A DNA stretch of 64,000 bases from Companilactobacillus musae (GTDB lineage Bacteria > Bacillota > Bacilli > Lactobacillales > Lactobacillaceae), in assembly GCF_003967595.1 (NCBI RefSeq), contig NZ_BIFW01000001.1:248001-312000 (forward strand), in the 5' to 3' direction. Below are positions 28,019-35,466 of this stretch, one piece after another; position 1 is the stretch's first letter; the number at the start of each line of letters is the position of its first letter. The notes under the pieces are model-generated. The model searched no databases. It worked only from the letters and a program-made list of their open reading frames with translations, and was not told where the DNA came from. The position numbers and the translations under genes are program-made.

Positions 28019-28139
28019 ACCAGTATTAACTTATACTTCATACTATATGTAAATTAAATTTTGGGTTTATTAGGTATTTTCATTGAAAAAATTAGCAAAG
28101 TTAGTCCTCTAAGACAAAACATTATCAATTTTAAGCAAA

Positions 28140-28168
28140 AAAAGAACCTCTCCTAATTATTGGAGAGG
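28140..28168 (-). terminator. Terminator of the toxin-antitoxin operon
   Basis: GGAGAGG / CCTCTCC stem (28162-28168 with 28147-28153); on the minus strand it is followed by TTCTTTTTTT. The toxin stop codon lies in the loop. Confidence 0.8.
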
Positions 28169-28555
28169 CTTAGAATGGCTCTTTAACCATTCAGCTAAAG
28201 AAACCATTATAGAATCATTATCCGAACCATTAGTTACATTCAATATTAGTGATTCACCATCGTCAGTTGAAAAGTTCAGTTCAATCCCATTTATACTAAG
28301 AAATGTTAATCCAGATAAAAGTGCTGTTCTCTTATTTCCATCTATAAATATATGCTTTTTGGTAATCTTCTGAATAATAAAAGCAGCTTTGATCCAAATA
28401 TTGGGATATAATTCTTTTCCAAAAACAACCTGCCTGGGTTGATTGACTACTAAATCTAATCCTTGAGGGTATTGAATACCAATAGACTTACTATTTGAGT
28501 GTTTTAGCACTAATTCATTAATAGCTACAAACTCTTCTTCAGTCAAATAAATCAT
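28157..28555 (-). CDS. doc: Doc-type (Fic fold) toxin
   Basis: 132 residues of the death-on-curing family, whose phage P1 member phosphorylates EF-Tu and stops translation. The catalytic motif HIFIDGNKRTALL matches HxFx[ND][AG]NKR. The N-terminus (IYLTEEEFVAINELVL) is typical. Its start overlaps the antitoxin stop in ATGA, so the two are translationally coupled. Lies directly downstream of the Wadjet-like genes. Confidence 0.9.
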   Translation of the reverse strand: MIYLTEEEFVAINELVLKHSNSKSIGIQYPQGLDLVVNQPRQVVFGKELYPNIWIKAAFIIQKITKKHIFIDGNKRTALLSGLTFLSINGIELNFSTDDGESLILNVTNGSDNDSIMVSLAEWLKSHSKPLQ

Positions 28556-28806
28556 AGATTTTCCAATCTTTTCATCAAATCAGAATGTTTGTCATACAAT
28601 TTACTAGCAGTTTCTAGAACATTGGGACGTACTTTTTCAATCTTTTTAAAAGTTATTTCTTTACCATCCGGTGATACAATTTTTTCAAAATGAGTGTCAT
28701 TATCAGCATCGAGGAATTCCCTATCCTTTTTTGAAATTCTAAAAGCATATGAATTACCATTTTTAAACATTTTAACATTTTGTTTCAAATCAGCTGGATT
28801 AATCAT
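28552..28806 (-). CDS. AbrB/MazE-like antitoxin
   Basis: 84 residues. FKNGNSYAFRISKKDREFL resembles the swapped-hairpin AbrB/SpoVT/MazE DNA-binding domain (compare WGNSLAVRIPK in MazE). The C-terminal part is probably the toxin-neutralising tail. I choose ATG 28806 because AGGAGG lies 8 bases upstream; the ATG at 28812 is only 2 bases from it. Probably represses its own promoter through the repeated TACAT element upstream. Confidence 0.8.
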   Translation of the reverse strand: MINPADLKQNVKMFKNGNSYAFRISKKDREFLDADNDTHFEKIVSPDGKEITFKKIEKVRPNVLETASKLYDKHSDLMKRLENL

Positions 28807-28824
28807 TTGCATCGCCTCCTCGTG

Positions 28825-28851
28825 TGTACATTATACATCATAATACATACA
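28825..28851 (-). promoter_or_regulatory. Putative antitoxin operator and promoter
   Basis: Imperfect palindrome with repeated TACAT/ATGTA units between 28825 and 28851. On the minus strand it contains TGTATAAT (extended -10). Spacing fits autoregulation of the antitoxin-toxin pair. Confidence 0.5.
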
Positions 28852-28856
28852 GATGA

Positions 28857-29651
28857 CTATTTTTTCAACCATTCTGGGATGTATTGTTCGTAATCACTAA
28901 TTAGCTGTTCCTGTTCAACAAATTTTTCTAATGCACTGATCGATTCCATTTCCTTTAGTAAAATTTTATTGGCTATGGGAAGCTTTGTTGTACGTCCAAC
29001 ATCATTTTTACCATATCTAACTAACCAATCAAGGACTCTTTCTGGGGTTTGGATAGAAAATAGGGTAGTATGTAATATTGAAGAAAGGTGGTCAGCAATT
29101 CGTATGCCCTCACTATCTAAATCTCCCAAGTAAGTCATTTCGGTATTTTTTGAAGTCAACATTCTCAAAAAATCATTATAAGTCTTGTTAAAATCATTTC
29201 CCGATTGATTTATTAATGGCCAATCTGGATGTAGTTTGTATAACCAAATAAAGACACCATTATTTTCAATAATAATTACCTTTTTAGAGTTGATTTTGAA
29301 AAGTTCAGGGCTTCTCATTTGCCAAGGATTTAGAGTAATTGGCTGTGGTAGATTGGTTTCAATTAAATTGGCAGTGACAATTGAAGTTCCAATCAAATTA
29401 GAACTCAATTCGTTTATTGGCTTGTCTTTAAAAAAATAATTGATTACCCAATGATAGTATTTATAAATTTCAGGATTTTCACCTGAATCATTGAGAGTAT
29501 GTGCGGTAAAGCCCAAATTTACAGCCTGTTGTCCACGTGGTGGTAATGGCATCCCCTTTTCGATATGATCGAAGAGTTTATCTAGTTTAATTGCCTGTGG
29601 TTTTAATATTTTTCCAGTTTTTTCTTGGTAAGTTTTCAAATATTTACTCAT
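28857..29651 (-). CDS. jetD: JetD-like nuclease of a Wadjet-type system
   Basis: 264 residues. The C-terminal half has a Toprim-like core: VIIIENNGVFIWL, then LINQSGNDF and MTYLGDLDSEGIRIADHL, where Asp-Leu-Asp would bind metal. This is the layout of the DUF2399/DUF2220 (JetD/MksG) nucleases that cut plasmid DNA extruded by the SMC motor. It is shorter than many JetD proteins (often over 350 residues), mainly in the N-terminal part. It starts 13 bases after jetC and is the last gene of the jetABCD operon. Confidence 0.75.
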   Translation of the reverse strand: MSKYLKTYQEKTGKILKPQAIKLDKLFDHIEKGMPLPPRGQQAVNLGFTAHTLNDSGENPEIYKYYHWVINYFFKDKPINELSSNLIGTSIVTANLIETNLPQPITLNPWQMRSPELFKINSKKVIIIENNGVFIWLYKLHPDWPLINQSGNDFNKTYNDFLRMLTSKNTEMTYLGDLDSEGIRIADHLSSILHTTLFSIQTPERVLDWLVRYGKNDVGRTTKLPIANKILLKEMESISALEKFVEQEQLISDYEQYIPEWLKK

Positions 29652-29664
29652 CTTTTCACCTTGT

Positions 29665-32600
29665 TCATATTAGTGCTGGTCGAACAATATTCTTGTGAAA
29701 TTTACTATCGTTCTTTTTAACTGGTGCTATAACATCGTAAGCTATGTTATCAACTCCATCGGCTAAAATTTTATTTTGAGACCCACTTGGCATAGTTGCT
29801 AGAAAATTGAACCCAAATTGATCGATAGTTCTGGCAAAGGATTTGGCAGTTTCAGGGTCTAGTTTGTCAGCAAATTCATCAAACATAACTAAATGTGGAG
29901 CATCTGATTTTTTTGATCGATGTAAAATCATTTTTGGAACAAGTAACAATGGCAATACCATAGCTTGTGCCTTTTCAGCTCCAGATCCACCTGACTGCAC
30001 AAATTTATCATCGACTAATTCGAATTCCCCAATTTCCGCTTGTTTACGGTGAATCCAAATTTGAAAGTCTGACCACTGTCTAATGTCTAATAGTTGATAA
30101 GCTCTTTCCATGAATAATTCATCATCATCTGCTACATCCGTATCATTAGCCAATCTCTCTAAACGATTTTGAACTTCTCTTAACAAAGTAGGACGCTTAC
30201 TTAATGATGTATCTCGTGCCTCCTTAATTACTTGCTCATCAACATCTTTAGGCTTCAATGATACTTTCAATTGAATACCATGAGTCTGTTTTACTCCTTG
30301 AGCCAGCATATCATTATAGCCGTCAATCAATTCATATTGATCAGAAATCTGATGAATTGCTGCTTGAAGATAAGTTATCTGGGCAACTTCGTTTCCGGAT
30401 TTTAATTGTTTCAAAGATTTTTCAACTGCAGAGTGATCATTATCCAAAATTGTCTGTGCTTGATTAATATCAAAAGAGACTGTAATTAGATCATTTTCAT
30501 AAACTGATCGATTTTGTCTCATTAAACTAGATATATCATTGTACCCTCGATCTTCGAATAATGTATCTAAAGCATATGGATCGATTCCATCTCTATTGTT
30601 AGTACGAATTAATTTGGAAATTTTTGTTGATAGTTCTTCATATCTATAATTTTTAACTCCATTGCGATGTTGATTTAAAAAAATCATCGCATCATCTATA
30701 TTGTTTATCTCAACATCCTCTATTGCATATGGTTTAAGTGATGTTATATAAGATTCAGCTTGTTCTTTTGTCTCGTTAAGTGATCTTGTTAGCTCTTTAT
30801 TCTGATTTTCGAAGTTCGAAATATTAGTGGTTTCAGTAGTAATCTTTTGATTCAAATCTGTTTCTGAATGTTGGTATTTTCGTAAATTGCTTTGAGCCTT
30901 GTTGAATTTATCATTTAAGAGTGGATCGACGACTAAGATGGTAATTTCTTGGTTAATCTTTTGTACTTTAGCTTTTTTTGCTTCTAAATCAAAATCTTTG
31001 AATTCATCTTCTAAAGTTTGTTTTATTTTAGAAATATCTTCTTGAATATGAATTAAATCTGAGTTTTCATCTTTTAATTGTGAATCCTTCTTCTCTAGTT
31101 CCTTATTCAATTGTGTTAAATACTTCGAAATATCATCTAATTTTTTATATAGATTGGAATCTCTTAAAAATTCCTTGAGATCAGGATTATTGGACAGTAA
31201 ATCTAATTTTTTTTGCTCCAAAACCGCATAACGAGTATTCATTTGAGCGGCACCAGCATTATGAACTTCTAAGTTATCTTGATGTAATCCATTTCTAATC
31301 CTACCAACGACTGGACCATTTGTTCTTAAATCAATTTTTACATCCATATTTTCACGCATATTAGTTACGATTTTAATATCTTCATTCAAATGAATTTGAC
31401 TATCAACGATGTTTTGGTAATCTTTTTGGAGATTTTTCATTTTATGTAGATAATGTTTCATCTTCTCTAATTGGTTTTTGAGATTAATAATTGTTAAGTT
31501 AGTATCCAATTGCTGAAGACCCTTTGTTTGTTCAATGGTTTTATTCTTAATAGAAGTTAAGTTTTGATTTAAAAGATTCTTTTCACTTTCAAACACTTGA
31601 ATTCTTTTTTGACTCTTATCAAGTTCCACTTCTTGTTTTCTTAAAGAGTCAATTGTCTCTGAGTAATTTTTCAATTGCTGTTTTAGTAATTTCACTACTG
31701 CAAGTTTATTTTCACGTTGTTCCGTAATAGATTTTTGTTTAGCCTTTTGTTCCTGAAGTTTTGAAACAGTTTCAGAGGCTTTTTCTAATTGATATTTTAA
31801 TAATTTCAGTTGATTAGAGTAAACTGAAAAATCTTTTTGTGCTTTCTCTTTTTTGTCATTTAATTCGTTTATTTGCTGAAGAAGCTTAGAATACGGATCT
31901 AAGTAACGCTCATTCAAACGATTGAAATTTCTCCAGAATATCTCTTTTTTCAATCGCTTTAACCGATCTTGTCCACGAGAAATACGTTCTAACAAGGCTC
32001 TTTTTCTGTTTACCCCTCTTTGCGTAGCGGCAACAGAGCTAATTATCTGACTATCAATTCCCTCCTGTGCATTCTTCATAGCTTCTAGAATGGGTGTCAA
32101 TCTAGCATTACCTGCAGTTAAAATTGGAGATGCCAACAGTCGATATGTGTTAGCCAATTGGTGTAAGCTTCTGATATCAGTAAAGCCATAAATATTTTCG
32201 GCAATGTAACTTTGGAACTCACCGAGTTGTGAAAAAACTCTAAAACTATTGCCCAAAGCAGCATTTATTTTTGTGAAAGCATCTTTTTCAAGTGCTAGAT
32301 TATTTTTGTCAGTAGTCATTAGCACTAATTCCTCGTTAACATTGTTACTAGTTGCAACGAACCACCAGGTAGGTTTTCTATTTTCTCCAACCGCTCTATG
32401 AGCACCAATACCAATGATTACTTGCCGTGATTTAGACTTCAGAAGGACGTAACTGTAACCGGTTCTTACCTTCATAGCTCCTTTTCCCCAACCTAATAAC
32501 ATACTCTCAAATGTTCGAGTATCATTTTTTGAATTACGAGTTGAGGTTTTCTCAATCTTATCGGTTCCTTTAGCTGGATTAAAAGATGGTGTAGCAATTG

Positions 32601-32769
32601 AACCATCAACAAGCATTGGAAAAAAGCAATTGGCCAAAGTAGTTTTTCCAGCTGCATTCTCACCAATCAAAGTGAAATTACCTCTTTTAGAAACAGGAAT
32701 GTCAAGTTGGATATAATTATTAAAATTTCTCAAATGAAAACTTACTGGCGTCAACATTTCTTTATTCAT
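29665..32769 (-). CDS. jetC: JetC-like SMC ATPase of a Wadjet-type system
   Basis: MukB/JetC-type SMC motor. Walker A is GENAAGKTTLANC near the N-terminus. Two long coiled-coil arms flank a central segment (about residues 480-530, GPVVGRIRNGLHQDN) that would be the hinge. The ABC signature SGGSGAEKAQA and Walker B LVMFDEFADKLD are at the C-terminus, with TMPSGSQNKI after them. I place the start at ATG 32769, 8 bases after AGAGG, overlapping the jetB stop by 8 bases; an in-frame TTG at 32796 lacks a ribosome binding site. About 1034 residues. Loads on and extrudes circular plasmid DNA in known Wadjets. Confidence 0.85.
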   Translation of the reverse strand: MNKEMLTPVSFHLRNFNNYIQLDIPVSKRGNFTLIGENAAGKTTLANCFFPMLVDGSIATPSFNPAKGTDKIEKTSTRNSKNDTRTFESMLLGWGKGAMKVRTGYSYVLLKSKSRQVIIGIGAHRAVGENRKPTWWFVATSNNVNEELVLMTTDKNNLALEKDAFTKINAALGNSFRVFSQLGEFQSYIAENIYGFTDIRSLHQLANTYRLLASPILTAGNARLTPILEAMKNAQEGIDSQIISSVAATQRGVNRKRALLERISRGQDRLKRLKKEIFWRNFNRLNERYLDPYSKLLQQINELNDKKEKAQKDFSVYSNQLKLLKYQLEKASETVSKLQEQKAKQKSITEQRENKLAVVKLLKQQLKNYSETIDSLRKQEVELDKSQKRIQVFESEKNLLNQNLTSIKNKTIEQTKGLQQLDTNLTIINLKNQLEKMKHYLHKMKNLQKDYQNIVDSQIHLNEDIKIVTNMRENMDVKIDLRTNGPVVGRIRNGLHQDNLEVHNAGAAQMNTRYAVLEQKKLDLLSNNPDLKEFLRDSNLYKKLDDISKYLTQLNKELEKKDSQLKDENSDLIHIQEDISKIKQTLEDEFKDFDLEAKKAKVQKINQEITILVVDPLLNDKFNKAQSNLRKYQHSETDLNQKITTETTNISNFENQNKELTRSLNETKEQAESYITSLKPYAIEDVEINNIDDAMIFLNQHRNGVKNYRYEELSTKISKLIRTNNRDGIDPYALDTLFEDRGYNDISSLMRQNRSVYENDLITVSFDINQAQTILDNDHSAVEKSLKQLKSGNEVAQITYLQAAIHQISDQYELIDGYNDMLAQGVKQTHGIQLKVSLKPKDVDEQVIKEARDTSLSKRPTLLREVQNRLERLANDTDVADDDELFMERAYQLLDIRQWSDFQIWIHRKQAEIGEFELVDDKFVQSGGSGAEKAQAMVLPLLLVPKMILHRSKKSDAPHLVMFDEFADKLDPETAKSFARTIDQFGFNFLATMPSGSQNKILADGVDNIAYDVIAPVKKNDSKFHKNIVRPALI

Positions 32770-33772
32770 CATCATTACCTCTATTATTTTTTTCAATTGA
32801 AAAGCGTTGAATTAATGGTGTTGGAAAAATAAATTCATTTTTAATTTTAATTAACCCAAAGTCCATTAGAGCTTCTTTTACTGCTGAGAGTGCAATTGAA
32901 TTCTTGGGAAATATTATTCTTGTTTGTTCTTTGATTAGATCATTTAAATTATTTTCACTCACCCCAGTATGAATTGCCTTGGCTACCGCGATTGCTACGA
33001 CAGATGGCTTGGACTTTACTTGTTGTCGTTTAGTATCCAATAATAAGGCATAATTGTCCCCTATTTCTAAATCAAAGCGATTTAAATTTTTCCAAGATTG
33101 ACTAATTGAGTCTTTATGATCCATTAAATAGTTCCATAAAGTGAAATTAGACTCCCGGCTTATAAATCGACTATTTAGTAGAAGACGATTTAATTTTTGT
33201 TCGTCGTTTAAATCCAATTTTTGGTGAATAAGTAATTGGTTAACGATGGCTTGAGCCACTTGATTGAAATTTGAATTGACGTTCCAATATTCAGCCACTT
33301 CCTGGCTTTGATCGCTCTGTGTTAATTCTGGATAGTCCAAAGTAAAAAGTTTAAAGCGATCAACAAATAACTGGTTAATAATCCGCCTTATTTCTTTTTC
33401 ATCTAAGTCGATTACTTCGCTGTGAACCTGGCGAACAATAGTCTGAGTTAACACGGATCGATCTTTTTGATTGGCTTGTAACTCGGGCAAATTAATAACT
33501 GCCTTCAATGTCGCAAGTAGAACATGAATATTTTCACTATTTTCATATTCATTACCAAATAATAATAAAATATTCTCTTGAACATTTTCTGGAGCCACAC
33601 CAATTAAATCCTTTAAATAAAAATTAATTCTCTTTTGAAATTGGGGTTTCTTCATGGATTTAACGGCATTAGCTACTTCATTTGTTGGTTTATATGGTTT
33701 GCTGGTGAATAAGCCTGTATCTAAGAGTTGATTAATAACTAAACGTTCAGGATTATTAAGTTGAATAGTCAC
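32762..33772 (-). CDS. jetB: JetB-like (MukE/DUF2398-like) subunit
   Basis: 336 residues; helical and winged-helix-like, with YPELTQSDQS and a C-terminal segment FDLEIGDNYALLLDTKR reminiscent of DUF2398-type JetB. It is larger than the roughly 200-residue JetB of type I systems. Assignment rests on the gene order jetA-jetB-jetC-jetD and on overlap with jetC. It starts at GTG 33772, 17 bases after the jetA stop. Confidence 0.68.
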   Translation of the reverse strand: MTIQLNNPERLVINQLLDTGLFTSKPYKPTNEVANAVKSMKKPQFQKRINFYLKDLIGVAPENVQENILLLFGNEYENSENIHVLLATLKAVINLPELQANQKDRSVLTQTIVRQVHSEVIDLDEKEIRRIINQLFVDRFKLFTLDYPELTQSDQSQEVAEYWNVNSNFNQVAQAIVNQLLIHQKLDLNDEQKLNRLLLNSRFISRESNFTLWNYLMDHKDSISQSWKNLNRFDLEIGDNYALLLDTKRQQVKSKPSVVAIAVAKAIHTGVSENNLNDLIKEQTRIIFPKNSIALSAVKEALMDFGLIKIKNEFIFPTPLIQRFSIEKNNRGNDDE

Positions 33773-33789
33773 ATTAATTCTCGCTTTCT

Positions 33790-35271
33790 TTAAAAATTAA
33801 AATAAAAGCCACTTGGTAATTGAACGCTATATTGTTCTTTTTTACAGTGTATCCAAATCGCTTTTGATTCAATGATTCTTTTGACTGATTTAACAGGGCG
33901 ACCAAATGGAGCAAAACTTTCATAATGATTATAATTAGTGGCACTGTATAAACGAATTATTTCATCCCTTGTCAATAAGTTTTCTAATTCTAAATTACGA
34001 TCAACTCGCCCCTTTTTATCACTAATCATAACTAAATTTTGAAATTCTTTTAATGCATCAGCGTAATTTTCGATGATTTCATCATCATTAGCAACTTCAG
34101 GATTATCTTCAGCAGTAGCAACTTGTCTAACAAATGAATTAGCTTGATAAATAACTGGACCAAGAGTCCCAGCTTCCAATAAATCATTTGAGTCAGAAAT
34201 TTCTCTATCCTGTGCCAAGTGTCGAGGTAATTGAACTGGCATCGAAATATTTTGATAGTGAGTTAAAAGTTCATCAATTTGTTTTGTCAATTGCTTAACA
34301 TCAATCGTTTGAGCATTGATATGGTCGTACTCATCGCTCAATAAATCGATGGAATCCTTAATCGTATTAAAAATTAGATAAATTGAATCAAAATTGCTAT
34401 CAATCCCAGTGGAGGTTGGATCAAAGCTGTTGGATAAATTTTGTAACTGTGTTTTAACATAACTCTTATCACGATGTATTTGAACAGACAATTTTATTCG
34501 ATTATCAATGGCTTGATCAATTTCTAGGCTATCTTCGCCTTGACGACTTCTAGCTACTTGATCTGGAAAAATACTATTACGATTCAAATCTCGAATAACT
34601 GGTCCTTGAGAAATTAATTGCTTATAAGCGGGGACTGCTTTTTCTGTCAACATTTGATTTAAATGTTCAGCAATTTTTCCGCCATGATTAAAGGCTAAGT
34701 CATTCGATACTTCTTCTAAGTTTTCGCTTAATTTATGCATTCCTTTCATCACGTCGGAATATGCAGAAACCATGTTATAAAAATCATTAAATAATTGAGT
34801 GTGTGAAGTATCTAGATGTTCAGAATTCAATTTATTTAACAAATCACAGTACTCTTTGATTCTGGCAGTATTGGCAGTGACTGTTGATTCAGCGTCAAGA
34901 ACTTTAGGGAGCATTGATAAATATTCAATTCCTTGACTAGTAATTCGATATACAGGAGCATTCTGCATATGATAGGCTCCGCTTGTCATTCGAACTCTGA
35001 TTTTTCTAGGTGACACCTCAATAAATTTGGCATCTTCTTCTAATGTTTTTAAAATATTTTTGATTACGGCATCGGTAATTAAATTTTCCTCACTTTCGCT
35101 ATCTAAGTAATTGGCATTGTACTGTTCGACTAAAAATCCTAAGGTCTGTGGAATATCTGCACTGGCTCGATTTCCATAAAGAATAGTTAGGATATTCCAT
35201 CCTGCCAATGGATGATCACGACTTTTACCTAAATTGGTTGCTAGCAATAGATTTCTTAAATCACTATTCAT
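33790..35271 (-). CDS. jetA: JetA-like (MukF/kleisin-like) subunit
   Basis: 493 residues. The N-terminal region (LAGWNILTILYGNR...VYRITSQGIEYLSML) looks like a winged-helix domain, followed by a long helical bundle and a C-terminal domain, the layout of MukF/JetA kleisins. First gene of the operon; ATG 35271 has GGAG 8 bases upstream. Together with JetB it would bridge the SMC heads. Sequence similarity to named families is weak by eye; context carries most of the weight. Confidence 0.68.
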   Translation of the reverse strand: MNSDLRNLLLATNLGKSRDHPLAGWNILTILYGNRASADIPQTLGFLVEQYNANYLDSESEENLITDAVIKNILKTLEEDAKFIEVSPRKIRVRMTSGAYHMQNAPVYRITSQGIEYLSMLPKVLDAESTVTANTARIKEYCDLLNKLNSEHLDTSHTQLFNDFYNMVSAYSDVMKGMHKLSENLEEVSNDLAFNHGGKIAEHLNQMLTEKAVPAYKQLISQGPVIRDLNRNSIFPDQVARSRQGEDSLEIDQAIDNRIKLSVQIHRDKSYVKTQLQNLSNSFDPTSTGIDSNFDSIYLIFNTIKDSIDLLSDEYDHINAQTIDVKQLTKQIDELLTHYQNISMPVQLPRHLAQDREISDSNDLLEAGTLGPVIYQANSFVRQVATAEDNPEVANDDEIIENYADALKEFQNLVMISDKKGRVDRNLELENLLTRDEIIRLYSATNYNHYESFAPFGRPVKSVKRIIESKAIWIHCKKEQYSVQLPSGFYFNF

Positions 35272-35389
35272 ATCAATTTCTCCAATGAATTATTTATAGT
35301 TTCAGTATGACTAATGAACTTGTCTAATTCAATCGTCTGTTCAAATAAGTAAATTTAGTTAGGAAATAATTGATTGAGTTATAAGTGGA

Positions 35390-35441
35390 CAATTAAAAAA
35401 TCCCATTTAAAGTCAGTAAAGTATTTGTCTGACTTTAAATG
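35390..35441 (-). terminator. Terminator of the Mn/Ca ATPase gene
   Basis: CATTTAAAGTCAG (35404-35416) with CTGACTTTAAATG (35429-35441), 13 bp perfect; on the minus strand followed by GGGATTTTTT. Confidence 0.85.
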
Positions 35442-35466
35442 AGATTAATATACTTAGAATTTTTGT

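Noticed and set aside
27934-28041. N-terminal extension of the small membrane-anchored protein
   Set aside because: The extension runs through the conserved promoter element, and the ATG at 27933 has a strong ribosome binding site.
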